From Prosapia bicincta (lineage: Eukaryota; Arthropoda; Insecta; Hemiptera; Cercopidae): a stretch of DNA of 64,000 nucleotides. The DNA is taken from the NCBI GenBank assembly GCA_036971475.1, contig JBAIZL010000007.1:27527947-27591946 (forward strand), written 5' to 3'. The position numbers were made by a program, and so were the translations under genes. The notes beneath the pieces are model-generated. The model worked only from the letters and a program-made list of their open reading frames with translations, made no database searches and was not told where the DNA came from. Below are positions 41,421-56,200 of the stretch, piece by piece. The first letter of the stretch is position 1. Each line of letters starts with the position of its first letter.

Positions 41421-44219
41421 CTTAGCCCTGTTCTACCTTCCTTAACAAGACAGGTAGTTCTTTATATAGCTCTACCTTAGCCGTGTTCTACCTTCCCTAA
41501 CAAGACAGGTAGTTCTTTATATAGCTCTACCTTAGCCGTGTTCTAACTTCCCTAACAAGACAGGTAGTTCTTTATATAGCTCTACCTTAGCCGTGTTCTA
41601 ACTTCCCTAACAAGACAGGTGGTACTTTATATAGCTCTACCTTAGCCGTGTTCTAACCTGCCTAACAAGACAGGTGGTACTTTATATAGCCCTACCTTAG
41701 CCGTGTTCTAACCTGCCTAACAAGACAGGTGGTACTTTATATAGCTCTACCTTAGCCCTGTTCTAACCTCCCTAACAAGACAGGTGGTACTTTATATAGC
41801 TCTACCTTAGCCTGTGTTCTACCTTCCCTAACAAGACAGGTAGTTCTTTATATAGCTCTACCTTAGCCGTGTTCTAACTTTCCTAACAAGACAGGTGGTA
41901 CTTTATATAGCTCTACCTTAGCCGTGTTCTAACCTGCCTAACAAGACAGGTGGTACTTTATATAACCCTACCTTAGCCGTGTTCTAACCTGCCTAACAAG
42001 ACAGGTGGTACTTTATATAGCTATACCTTAGCCCTGTTCTAACCTCCCTAACAAGACAGGTAGTACTTTATATAGCTCTACCTTAGCCCTGTTCTATCTT
42101 CCCTAACAATACAGGTGGTACTTTATATAGCTCTACCTTAGCCGTGTTCTAACCTGCCTAACAAGACAGGTGGTACTTTATATAGCTTTACCTTAGCCGT
42201 GTTCTAACCTCCCTAACAAGACAGGTGGTACTTTATATAGCTCTACCTTAGCCCTGTTCTAACCTCCCTAATAAGACAGGTAGTTCTTTATATAGCTCTA
42301 CCTTAGCCGTGTTCTACCTTCCCTAACAAGACAGGTAGTTCTTTATATAGCTCTACCTTAGCCGTGTTCTAACTTCTCTAACAAGACAGGTGGTACTTTA
42401 TATAGCTCTACCTTAGCCGTGTTCTAACCTGCCTAACAAGACAGGTGGTACTTTATATAGCCCTACCTTAGCCGTGTTCTAACCTGCCTAACAAGACAGG
42501 TGGTACTTTATATAGCTCTACCTTAGCCCTGTTCTAACCTCCCTAACAAGACAGGTAGTACTTTATATAGCTCTACCTTAGCCCTGTTCTACCTTCCCTA
42601 ACAAGACAGGTAGTTCTTTATATAGCTCTACCTTAGCCCTGTTCTAACTTCCCTAACAAGACAGGTGGTACTTTATATAGCTCTACCTTAACCGTGTTCT
42701 AACCTGCCTAACAAGACAGGTGGTACTTTATATAGCCCTACCTTAGCCGTGTTCTAACCTGCCTAACAAGACAGGTGGTACTTTATATAGCTCTACCTTA
42801 GCCCTGTTCTAACCTCCCTAACAACACAGGTGGTACTTTATATAGCTCTACCTTAGCCTTGTTCTAACCTCCCTAATAAGACAGGTAGTTCTTTATATAG
42901 CTCTACCTTAGCCGTGTTCTACCTTCCCTAACAAGACAGGTAGTTCTTTATATAGCTCTACCTTAGCCGTGTTCTAACTTCTCTAACAAGACAGGTGGTA
43001 CTTTATATAGCTCTACCTTAGCCGTGTTCTAACCTGCCTAACAAGACAGGTAGTTCTTTATATAGCTCTACCTTAGCCCTGTTCTAACTTCCCTAACAAG
43101 ACAGGTGGTACTTTATATAGCTCTACCTTAGCCGTGTTCTACCTTCCCTAACAAGACAGGTAGTTCTTTATATAGCTCTACCTTAGCCGTGTTCTAACTT
43201 CCCTAACAAGACAGGTAGTTCTTTATATAGCTCTACCTTAGCCGTGTTCTAACTTCCCTAACAAGACAGGTGGTACTTTATATAGCTCTACCTTAGCCGT
43301 GTTCTAACCTGCCTAACAAGACAGGTGGTACTTTATATAGCCCTACCTTAGCCGTGTTCTAACCTGCCTAACAAGACAGGTGGTACTTTATATAGCTCTA
43401 CCTTAGCCCTGTTCTAACCTCCCTAACAAGACAGGTGGTACTTTATATAGCTCTACCTTAGCCTTGTTCTAACCTCCCTAATAAGACAGGTAGTTCTTTA
43501 TATAGCTCTACCTTAGCCGTGTTCTACCTTCCCTAACAAGACAGGTAGTTCTTTATATAGCTCTACCTTAGCCGTGTTCTAACTTCCCTAACAAGACAGG
43601 TGGTACTTTATATAGCTCTACCTTAGCCGTGTTCTAACCTGCCTAACAAGACAGGTGGTACTTTATATAGCCCTACCTTAGCCGTGTTCTAACCTGCCTA
43701 ACAAGACAGGTGGTACTTTATATAGCTCTACCTTAGCCCTGTTCTAACCTCCCTAACAAGACAGGTAGTACTTTATATAGCTCTACCTTAGCCCTGTTCT
43801 AACTTCCCTAACAAGACAGGTGGTACTTTATATAGCTCTACCTTAACCGTGTTCTAACCTGCCTAACAAGACAGGTGGTACTTTATATAGCTTTACCTTA
43901 GCCGTGTTCTAACTTCCCTAACAAGACAGGGTGTACTTTATATAGCCCTACCTTAGCCCTGTTCTACCTTCCCTAACAAGACAGGTAGTTCTTTATATAG
44001 CTCTACCTTAGCCCTGTTCTAACTTCCCTAACAAGACAGGTGGTACTTTATATAGCTCTACCTTTAGCCGTGTTTTAACCTGCCTAACAAGTCAGGTGGT
44101 ACTTTATATAGCTCTACATTAGCCCTGTTCTAACCTGCCTAACAAGACAGGTGGTTTTCTATATAGCTGTACCTTAGCCGTGTTCTAACCTGCCTAACAA
44201 GACAGTAGGTACTTTATAC
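41421..44219. repeat. 55-bp array, CCGTG-rich zone
   Basis: After 41420 the sequence continues along the longer sub-block type (CCTTCCTTAACAAG at about 41431, the +1 variant CTTAGCCTGT at 41806) instead of restarting as it does at 31741. Most monomers have CCGTGTTC, often with AGCCCTACC. The +1 variant CCTTTAGCCG at 44061 is a tracer shared with 48857, 53900 and 55936. The order of variants between about 43225 and 44060 recurs at 55100-55935 at an 11,875-bp offset. Confidence 0.8.
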
Positions 44220-47200
44220 AGCTCTACCTTAGCCGTGTTCTAACATGACAGGTGGTACTTTATATAGCTCTACCTTAGTCCTGTTCTAACCTGCCTAACA
44301 AGACAGGTGGTACTTTATACAGCTCTACCTTAGCCCTGTTCTACCTTCCCTAACAAGACAGGGTGTACTTTATATAGCTCTACCTTAGCCCTGTTCTAAC
44401 CTGCCTAACAATACAGGTAGTTCTTTATATAGCTCTACCTTAGCCCTGTTCTAACCTGCCTAACAAGACAGGAGGTACTCTATATAGCTCTACCTTAGCC
44501 CTGTTCTAACCTGCCTAACAAGACAGGTGGTACTCTATATAGCTCTACCTTAGCCGTGTTCTAACATGACAGGTGGTACTTTATATAGCTCTACCTTAGC
44601 CCTGTTTTAACCTGCCTAACAAGACAGGTGGTACTCTATATAGCTCTACCTTAGCCCTGTTCTATCCTGCCTAACAATACAGGTAGTTCTTTATATAGCT
44701 CTACCTTAGCCCTGTTTTAACCTGCCTAACAAGTCAGGTGGTACTCTATATAGCTCTACCTTAGCCCTGTTCTAACCTGCCTAACAAGACAGGTGGTACT
44801 CTATATAGCTCTACCTTAGCCCTGTTCTAACCTGCCTAACAATACAGGTAGTTCTTTATATAGCTCTACCTTAGCCCTGTTCTAACCTGCCTAACAAGAC
44901 AGGTGGTACTCTATATAGCTCTACCTTAGCCCTGTTCTAACCTGCCTAACAAGACAGGTGGTACTCTATATAGCTCTACCTTAGACGTATTCTAACCTGC
45001 CTAATAATACAGGTAGTTCTTTATATAGCTCTACCTTAGCCCTGTTCTAACCTGCCTAACAAGACAGGTGGTACTCTATATAGCTCTACCTTAGCCCTGT
45101 TCTAACCTGCCTAACAAGACAGGTGGTACTCTATATAGCTCTACCTTAGCCGTGTTCTAACATGACAGGTGGTACTTTATATAGCTCTACCTTAGCCCTG
45201 TTCTAACCTGCCTAACAAGACAGGTGGTACTCTATATAGCTCTACCTTAGCCCTGTTCTAACCTGCCTAACAAGACAGGTGGTACTCTATATAGCTCTAC
45301 CTTAGCCGTATTCTAACATGACAGGTGGTACTTTATATAGCTCTACCTTAGCCCTGTTCTAACCTGCCTAACAAGACAGGTGGTACTCTATATAGCTCTA
45401 CCTTAGCCCTGTTCTAACCTGCCTAACAAGACATGTGGTACTCTATATAGCTCTACCTTAGCCCTGTTCTAACCTGCCTAACAAGACAGGTGGTACTCTA
45501 TATAGCTCTACCTTAGCCGTGTTCTAACATGACAGGTGGTACTTTATATAGCTCTACCTTAGCCCTATTCTAACCTGCCTAACAAGACAGGTGGTACTCT
45601 ATATAGCTCTACCTTAGCCGTATTCTAACCTGCCTAACAAGACAGGTGGTACTTTATATAGCTCTACCTTAGCCCTGTTCTAACCTGCCTAACATGACAG
45701 GTGTTACTTTATATAGCTCTACCTTAGCCCTGTTCTAACCTGCCTAACAAGACAGGTGGTACTCTATATAGCTCTACCTTAGCCGTATTCTAACCTGCCT
45801 AACAAGACAGGTGGTACTCTATATAGCTCTACCTTAACCCTGTTCTAACCTGCCTAACAATACAGGTAGTTCATTATATAGCTCTACCTTAGCCCTGTTC
45901 TAACCTGCCTAACAAGACAGGTGGTAATTTATATAGCTCTACCTTAGCCCTGTTCTAACCTGCCTAACAAGACAGGTGGTACTTTATATAGCCCTACCTT
46001 AGCCGTGTTCTAACCTCCCTAACAAGACAGGGTGTACTTTATATAGCCCTACCTTAGCCGTGTTCTAACCTCCCTAACAAGACAGGGTGTACTTTATATA
46101 GCCCTACCTTAGCCGTGTTCTAACTTCCCTAACAAGACAGGGTGTACTTTATATAGCCCTACCTTAGCCCTGTTCTACCTTCCCTAACAAGACAGGTGGT
46201 ACTTTTTATAGCCCTACCTTAGCCCTGTTCTAACCTCCCTAACAAGACAGGTGGTACTTTATATAGCTCTACCTTAGCCGTGTTCTACCTTCCCTAACAA
46301 AACAGGTAGTTCTTTATATAGCTCTACCTTAGCCGTGTTCTAACTTCTCTAACAAGACAGGTGGTACTTTATATAGCCCTACCTTAGCCCTGTTCTACCT
46401 TCCTTAACAAGACAGGTAGTTCTTTATATAGCTCTACCTTAGCCGTGTTCTACCTTCCCTAACAAGACAGGTAGTTCTTTATATAGCTCTACCTTAGCCG
46501 TGTTCTAACTTCCCTAACAAGACAGGTAGTTCTTTATATAGCTCTACCTTAGCCGTGTTCTAACTTCCCTAACAAGACAGGTGGTACTTTATATAGCTCT
46601 ACCTTAGCCGTGTTCTAACCTGCCTAACAAGACAGGTGGTACTTTATATAGCCCTACCTTAGCCGTGTTCTAACCTGCCTAACAAGACAGGTGGTACTTT
46701 ATATAGCTCTACCTTAGCCCTGTTCTAACCTCCCTAACAAGACAGGTGGTACTTTATATAGCTCTACCTTAGCCGTGTTCTACCTTCCCTAACAAGACAG
46801 GTAGTTCTTTATATAGCTCTACCTTAGCCGTGTTCTAACTTTCCTAACAAGACAGGTGGTACTTTATATAGCTCTACCTTAGCCGTGTTCTAACCTGCCT
46901 AACAAGACAGGTGGTACTTTATATAGCCCTACCTTAGCCGTGTTCTAACCTGCCTAACAAGACAGGTGGTACTTTATATAGCTATACCTTAGCCCTGTTC
47001 TAACCTCCCTAACAAGACAGGTAGTACTTTATATAGCTCTACCTTAGCCCTGTTCTAACTTCCCTAACAATACAGGTGGTACTTTATATAGCTCTACCTT
47101 AGCCGTGTTCTAACCTGCCTAACAAGACAGGTGGTACTTTATATAGCTTTACCTTAGCCGTGTTCTAACCTCCCTAACAAGACAGGTGGTACTTTATATA

Positions 47201-50200
47201 GCTCTACCTTAGCCCTGTTCTAACCTCCCTAATAAGACAGGTAGTTCTTTATATAGCTCTACCTTAGCCGTGTTCTACCTTCCCTAACAAGACAGGTAGT
47301 TCTTTATATAGCTCTACCTTAGCCGTGTTCTAACTTCTCTAACAAGACAGGTGGTACTTTATATAGCTCTACCTTAGCCGTGTTCTAACCTGCCTAACAA
47401 GACAGGTGGTACTTTATATAGCCCTACCTTAGCCGTGTTCTAACCTGCCTAACAGGACAGGTGGTACTTTATATAGCTCTACCTTAGCCCTGTTCAAACC
47501 TCCCTAACAAGACAGGTAGTACTTTATATAGCTCTACCTTAGCCCTGTTCTACCTTCCCTAACAAGACAGGTAGTTCTTTATATAGCTCTACCTTAGCCC
47601 TGTTCTAACTTCCCTAACAAGACAGGTGGTACTTTATATAGCTCTACCTAAACCGTGTTCTAACCTGCCTAACAAGACAGGTGGTACTTTATATAGCCCT
47701 ACCTTAGCCGTGTTCTAACCTGCCTAACAAGACAGGTGGTACTTTATATAGTTCTACCTTAGCCCTGTTCTAACCTCCCTAACAAGACAGGTGGTACTTT
47801 ATATAGCTCTACCTTAGCCTTGTTCTAACCTCCCTAATAAGACAGGTAGTTCCTTATATAGCTCTACCTTAGCCGTGTTCTACCTTCCCTAACAAGACAG
47901 GTAGTTCTTTATATAGCTCTACCTTAGCCGTGTTCTACCTTCCCTAACAAGACAGGTAGTTCTTTATATAGCTCTACCTTAGCCGTGTTCTAACTTCCCT
48001 AACAAGACAGGTAGTTCTTTATATAGCTCTACCTTAGCCGTGTTCTAACTTCCCTAACAAGACAGGTGGTACTTTATATAGCTCTACCTTAGCCGTGTTC
48101 TAACCTGCCTAACAAGACAGGTGGTACTTTATATAGCCCTACCTTAGCCGTGTTCTAACCTGCCTAACAAGACAGGTGGTACTTTATATAGCTCTACCTT
48201 AGCCCTGTTCTAACCTCCCTAACAAGACAGGTAGTACTTTATATAGCTCTACCTTAGCCTTGTTCTAACCTCCCTAATAAGACAGGTAGTTCTTTATATA
48301 GCTCTACCTTAGCCGTGTTCTACCTTCCCTAACAAGACAGGTAGTTCTTTATATAGCTCTACCTTAGCCGTGTTCTAACTTCCCTAACAAGACAGGTGGT
48401 ACTTTATATAGCTCTACCTTAGCCGTGTTCTAACCTGCCTAACAAGACAGGTGGTACTTTATATAGCCCTACCTTAGCCGTGTTCTAACCTGCCTAACAA
48501 GACAGGTGGTACTTTATATAGCTCTACCTTAGCCCTGTTCTAACCTCCCTAACAAGACAGGTAGTACTTTATATAGCTCTACCTTAGCCCTGTTCTAACT
48601 TCCCTAACAAGACAGGTGGTACTTTATATAGCTCTACCTTAACCGTGTTCTAACCTGCCTAACAAGACAGGTGGTACTTTATATAGCTTTACCTTAGCCG
48701 TGTTCTAACTTCCCTAACAAGACAGGGTGTACTTTATATAGCCCTACCTTAGCCCTGTTCTACCTTCCCTAACAAGACAGGTAGTTCTTTATATAGCTCT
48801 ACCTTAGCCCTGTTCTAACTTCCCTAACAAGACAGGTGGTACTTTATATAGCTCTACCTTTAGCCGTGTTTTAACCTGCCTAACAAGTCAGGTGGTACTT
48901 TATATAGCTCTACATTAGCCCTGTTCTAACCTGCCTAACAAGACAGGTGGTACTTTATATAGCTCTACCTTAGCCGTGTTCTAACCTGCCTAACAAGACA
49001 GGTGGTACTTTATATAGCCCTACCTTAGCCGTGTTCTAACCTGCCTAACAAGACAGGTGGTACTTTATATAGCTCTACCTTAGCCCTGTTCTAACCTCCC
49101 TAATAAGACAGGTAGTTCTTTATATAGCTCTACCTTAGCCGTGTTCTACCTTCCCTAACAAGACAGGTAGTTCTTTATATAGCTCTACCTTAGCCGTGTT
49201 CTAACTTCTCTAACAAGACAGGTGGTACTTTATATAGCTCTACCTTAGCCGTGTTCTAACCTGCCTAACAAGACAGGTGGTACTTTATATAGCCCTACCT
49301 TAGCCGTGTTCTAACCTGCCTAACAAGACAGGTGGTACTTTATATAGCTCTACCTTAGCCCTGTTCTAACCTCCCTAACAAGACAGGTAGTACTTTATAT
49401 AGCTCTACCTTAGCCCTGTTCTACCTTCCCTAACAAGACAGGTAGTTCTTTATATAGCTCTACCTTAGCCCTGTTCTAACTTCCCTAACAAGACAGGTGG
49501 TACTTTATATAGCTCTACCTTAACCGTGTTCTAACCTGCCTAACAAGACAGGTGGTACTTTATATAGCCCTACCTTAGCCGTGTTCTAACCTGCCTAACA
49601 AGACAGGTGGTACTTTATATAGCTCTACCTTAGCCCTGTTCTAACCTCCCTAACAAGACAGGTGGTACTTTATATAGCTCTACCTTAGCCTTGTTCTAAC
49701 CTCCCTAATAAGACAGGTAGTTCTTTATATAGCTCTACCTTAGCCGTGTTCTACCTTCCCTAACAAGACAGGTAGTTCTTTATATAGCTCTACCTTAGCC
49801 GTGTTCTATTTTCTCTAACAAGACAGGTGGTACTTTATATAGCTCTACCTTAGCCGTGTTCTAACCTGCCTAACAAGACAGGTAGTTCTTTATATAGCTC
49901 TACCTTAGCCCTGTTCTAACTTCCCTAACAAGACAGGTGGTACTTTATATAGCTCTACCTTAGCCGTGTTCTACCTTCCCTAACAAGACAGGTAGTTCTT
50001 TATATAGCTCTACCTTAGCCGTGTTCTAACTTCCCTAACAAGACAGGTAGTTCTTTATATAGCTCTACCTTAGCCCTGTTCTAACCTGCCTAACAATACA
50101 GGTAGTTCTTTATATAGCTCTACCTTAGCCCTGTTCTAACCTGCCTAACAAGACAGGTGGTACTCTATATAGCTCTACCTTAGCCCTGTTCTAACCTGCC

Positions 50201-53200
50201 TAACAAGACAGGTGGTACTCTATATAGCTCTACCTTAGACGTATTCTAACCTGCCTAATAATACAGGTAGTTCTTTATATAGCTCTACCTTAGCCCTGTT
50301 CTAACCTGCCTAACAAGACAGGTGGTACTCTATATAGCTCTACCTTAGCCCTGTTCTAACCTGCCTAACAAGACAGGTGGTACTCTATATAGCTCTACCT
50401 TAGCCGTGTTCTAACATGACAGGTGGTACTTTATATAGCTCTACCTTAGCCCTGTTCTAACCTGCCTAACAAGACAGGTGGTACTCTATATAGCTCTACC
50501 TTAGCCCTGTTCTAACCTGCCTAACAAGACAGGTGGTACTCTATATAGCTCTACCTTAGCCGTATTCTAACATGACAGGTGGTACTTTATATAGCTCTAC
50601 CTTAGCCCTGTTCTAACCTGCCTAACAAGACAGGTGGTACTCTATATAGCTCTACCTTAGCCGTATTCTAACCTGCCTAACAAGACAGGTGGTACTTTAT
50701 ATAGCTCTACCTTAGCCCTGTTCTAACCTGCCTAACATGACAGGTGTTACTTTATATAGCTCTACCTTAGCCCTGTTCTAACCTGCCTAACAAGACAGGT
50801 GGTACTCTATATAGCTCTACCTTAGCCGTATTCTAACCTGCCTAACAAGACAGGTGGTACTCTATATAGCTCTACCTTAACCCTGTTCTAACCTGCCTAA
50901 CAATACAGGTAGTTCATTATATAGCTCTACCTTAGCCCTGTTCTAACCTGCCTAACAAGACAGGTGGTAATTTATATAGCTCTACCTTAGCCCTGTTCTA
51001 ACCTGCCTAACAAGACAGGTGGTACTTTATATAGCCCTACCTTAGCCGTGTTCTAACCTCCCTAACAAGACAGGGTGTACTTTATATAGCCCTACCTTAG
51101 CCGTGTTCTAACCTCCCTAACAAGACAGGGTGTACTTTATATAGCCCTACCTTAGCCGTGTTCTAACTTCCCTAACAAGACAGGGTGTACTTTATATAGC
51201 CCTACCTTAGCCCTGTTCTACCTTCCCTAACAAGACAGGTGGTACTTTTTATAGCCCTACCTTAGCCCTGTTCTAACCTCCCTAACAAGACAGGTGGTAC
51301 TTTATATAGCTCTACCTTAGCCGTGTTCTACCTTCCCTAACAAAACAGGTAGTTCTTTATATAGCTCTACCTTAGCCGTGTTCTAACTTCTCTAACAAGA
51401 CAGGTGGTACTTTATATAGCCCTACCTTAGCCCTGTTCTACCTTCCTTAACAAGACAGGTAGTTCTTTATATAGCTCTACCTTAGCCGTGTTCTACCTTC
51501 CCTAACAAGACAGGTAGTTCTTTATATAGCTCTACCTTAGCCGTGTTCTAACTTCCCTAACAAGACAGGTAGTTCTTTATATAGCTCTACCTTAGCCGTG
51601 TTCTAACTTCCCTAACAAGACAGGTGGTACTTTATATAGCTCTACCTTAGCCGTGTTCTAACCTGCCTAACAAGACAGGTGGTACTTTATATAGCCCTAC
51701 CTTAGCCGTGTTCTAACCTGCCTAACAAGACAGGTGGTACTTTATATAGCTCTACCTTAGCCCTGTTCTAACCTCCCTAACAAGACAGGTGGTACTTTAT
51801 ATAGCTCTACCTTAGCCGTGTTCTACCTTCCCTAACAAGACAGGTAGTTCTTTATATAGCTCTACCTTAGCCGTGTTCTAACTTTCCTAACAAGACAGGT
51901 GGTACTTTATATAGCTCTACCTTAGCCGTGTTCTAACCTGCCTAACAAGACAGGTGGTACTTTATATAGCCCTACCTTAGCCGTGTTCTAACCTGCCTAA
52001 CAAGACAGGTGGTACTTTATATAGCTATACCTTAGCCCTGTTCTAACCTCCCTAACAAGACAGGTAGTACTTTATATAGCTCTACCTTAGCCCTGTTCTA
52101 ACTTCCCTAACAATACAGGTGGTACTTTATATAGCTCTACCTTAGCCGTGTTCTAACCTGCCTAACAAGACAGGTGGTACTTTATATAGATTTACCTTAG
52201 CCGTGTTCTAACCTCCCTAACAAGACAGGTGGTACTTTATATAGCTCTACCTTAGCCCTGTTCTAACCTCCCTAATAAGACAGGTAGTTCTTTATATAGC
52301 TCTACCTTAGCCGTGTTCTACCTTCCCTAACAAGACAGGTAGTTCTTTATATAGCTCTACCTTAGCCGTGTTCTAACTTCTCTAACAAGACAGGTGGTAC
52401 TTTATATAGCTCTACCTTAGCCGTGTTCTAACCTGCCTAACAAGACAGGTGGTACTTTATATAGCCCTACCTTAGCCGTGTTCTAACCTGCCTAACAAGA
52501 CAGGTGGTACTTTATATAGCTCTACCTTAGCCCTGTTCAAACCTCCCTAACAAGACAGGTAGTACTTTATATAGCTCTACCTTAGCCCTGTTCTACCTTC
52601 CCTAACAAGACAGGTAGTTCTTTATATAGCTCTACCTTAGCCCTGTTCTAACTTCCCTAACAAGACAGGTGGTACTTTATATAGCTCTACCTAAACCGTG
52701 TTCTAACCTGCCTAACAAGACAGGTGGTACTTTATATAGCCCTACCTTAGCCGTGTTCTAACCTGCCTAACAAGACAGGTGGTACTTTATATAGTTCTAC
52801 CTTAGCCCTGTTCTAACCTCCCTAACAAGACAGGTGGTACTTTATATAGCTCTACCTTAGCCTTGTTCTAACCTCCCTAATAAGACAGGTAGTTCTTTAT
52901 ATAGCTCTACCTTAGCCGTGTTCTACCTTCCCTAACAAGACAGGTAGTTCTTTATATAGCTCTACCTTAGCCGTGTTCTACCTTCCCTAACAAGACAGGT
53001 AGTTCTTTATATAGCTCTACCTTAGCCGTGTTCTAACTTCCCTAACAAGACAGGTAGTTCTTTATATAGCTCTACCTTAGCCGTGTTCTAACTTCCCTAA
53101 CAAGACAGGTGGTACTTTATATAGCTCTACCTTAGCCGTGTTCTAACCTGCCTAACAAGACAGGTGGTACTTTATATAGCCCTACCTTAGCCGTGTTCTA

Positions 53201-56200
53201 ACCTGCCTAACAAGACAGGTGGTACTTTATATAGCTCTACCTTAGCCCTGTTCTAACCTCCCTAACAAGACAGGTAGTACTTTATATAGCTCTACCTTAG
53301 CCTTGTTCTAACCTCCCTAATAAGACAGGTAGTTCTTTATATAGCTCTACCTTAGCCGTGTTCTACCTTCCCTAACAAGACAGGTAGTTCTTTATATAGC
53401 TCTACCTTAGCCGTGTTCTAACTTCCCTAACAAGACAGGTGGTACTTTATATAGCTCTACCTTAGCCGTGTTCTAACCTGCCTAACAAGACAGGTGGTAC
53501 TTTATATAGCCCTACCTTAGCCGTGTTCTAACCTGCCTAACAAGACAGGTGGTACTTTATATAGCTCTACCTTAGCCCTGTTCTAACCTCCCTAACAAGA
53601 CAGGTAGTACTTTATATAGCTCTACCTTAGCCCTGTTCTAACTTCCCTAACAAGACAGGTGGTACTTTATATAGCTCTACCTTAACCGTGTTCTAACCTG
53701 CCTAACAAGACAGGTGGTACTTTATATAGCTTTACCTTAGCCGTGTTCTAACTTCCCTAACAAGACAGGGTGTACTTTATATAGCCCTACCTTAGCCCTG
53801 TTCTACCTTCCCTAACAAGACAGGTAGTTCTTTATATAGCTCTACCTTAGCCCTGTTCTAACTTCCCTAACAAGACAGGTGGTACTTTATATAGCTCTAC
53901 CTTTAGCCGTGTTTTAACCTGCCTAACAAGTCAGGTGGTACTTTATATAGCTCTACATTAGCCCTGTTCTAACCTGCCTAACAAGACAGGTGGTACTTTA
54001 TATAGCTCTACCTTAGCCGTGTTCTAACCTGCCTAACAAGACAGGTGGTACTTTATATAGCCCTACCTTAGCCGTGTTCTAACCTGCCTAACAAGACAGG
54101 TGGTACTTTATATAGCTCTACCTTAGCCCTGTTCTAACCTCCCTAATAAGACAGGTAGTTCTTTATATAGCTCTACCTTAGCCGTGTTCTACCTTCCCTA
54201 ACAAGACAGGTAGTTCTTTATATAGCTCTACCTTAGCCGTGTTCTAACTTCTCTAACAAGACAGGTGGTACTTTATATAGCTCTACCTTAGCCGTGTTCT
54301 AACCTGCCTAACAAGACAGGTGGTACTTTATATAGCCCTACCTTAGCCGTGTTCTAACCTGCCTAACAAGACAGGTGGTACTTTATATAGCTCTACCTTA
54401 GCCCTGTTCTAACCTCCCTAACAAGACAGGTAGTACTTTATATAGCTCTACCTTAGCCCTGTTCTACCTTCCCTAACAAGACAGGTAGTTCTTTATATAG
54501 CTCTACCTTAGCCCTGTTCTAACTTCCCTAACAAGACAGGTGGTACTTTATATAGCTCTACCTTAACCGTGTTCTAACCTGCCTAACAAGACAGGTGGTA
54601 CTTTATATAGCCCTACCTTAGCCGTGTTCTAACCTGCCTAACAAGACAGGTGGTACTTTATATAGCTCTACCTTAGCCCTGTTCTAACCTCCCTAACAAG
54701 ACAGGTGGTACTTTATATAGCTCTACCTTAGCCTTGTTCTAACCTCCCTAATAAGACAGGTAGTTCTTTATATAGCTCTACCTTAGCCGTGTTCTACCTT
54801 CCCTAACAAGACAGGTAGTTCTTTATATAGCTCTACCTTAGCCGTGTTCTATTTTCTCTAACAAGACAGGTGGTACTTTATATAGCTCTACCTTAGCCGT
54901 GTTCTAACCTGCCTAACAAGACAGGTAGTTCTTTATATAGCTCTACCTTAGCCCTGTTCTAACTTCCCTAACAAGACAGGTGGTACTTTATATAGCTCTA
55001 CCTTAGCCGTGTTCTACCTTCCCTAACAAGACAGGTAGTTCTTTATATAGCTCTACCTTAGCCGTGTTCTAACTTCCCTAACAAGACAGGTAGTTCTTTA
55101 TATAGCTCTACCTTAGCCGTGTTCTAACTTCCCTAACAAGACAGGTGGTACTTTATATAGCTCTACCTTAGCCGTGTTCTAACCTGCCTAACAAGACAGG
55201 TGGTACTTTATATAGCCCTACCTTAGCCGTGTTCTAACCTGCCTAACAAGACAGGTGGTACTTTATATAGCTCTACCTTAGCCCTGTTCTAACCTCCCTA
55301 ACAAGACAGGTGGTACTTTATATAGCTCTACCTTAGCCTTGTTCTAACCTCCCTAATAAGACAGGTAGTTCTTTATATAGCTCTACCTTAGCCGTGTTCT
55401 ACCTTCCCTAACAAGACAGGTAGTTCTTTATATAGCTCTACCTTAGCCGTGTTCTAACTTCCCTAACAAGACAGGTGGTACTTTATATAGCTCTACCTTA
55501 GCCGTGTTCTAACCTGCCTAACAAGACAGGTGGTACTTTATATAGCCCTACCTTAGCCGTGTTCTAACCTGCCTAACAAGACAGGTGGTACTTTATATAG
55601 CTCTACCTTAGCCCTGTTCTAACCTCCCTAACAAGACAGGTAGTACTTTATATAGCTCTACCTTAGCCCTGTTCTAACTTCCCTAACAAGACAGGTGGTA
55701 CTTTATATAGCTCTACCTTAACCGTGTTCTAACCTGCCTAACAAGACAGGTGGTACTTTATATAGCTTTACCTTAGCCGTGTTCTAACTTCCCTAACAAG
55801 ACAGGGTGTACTTTATATAGCCCTACCTTAGCCCTGTTCTACCTTCCCTAACAAGACAGGTAGTTCTTTATATAGCTCTACCTTAGCCCTGTTCTAACTT
55901 CCCTAACAAGACAGGTGGTACTTTATATAGCTCTACCTTTAGCCGTGTTTTAACCTGCCTAACAAGTCAGGTGGTACTTTATATAGCTCTACATTAGCCC
56001 TGTTCTAACCTGCCTAACAAGACAGGTGGTATTCTATATAGCTGTACCTTAGCCGTGTTCTAACCTGCCTAACAAGACAGTAGGTACTTTATACAGCTCT
56101 ACCTTAGCCGTGTTCTAACATGACAGGTGGTACTTTATATAGCTCTACCTTAGTCCTGTTCTAACCTGCCTAACAAGACAGGTGGTACTTTATACAGCTC

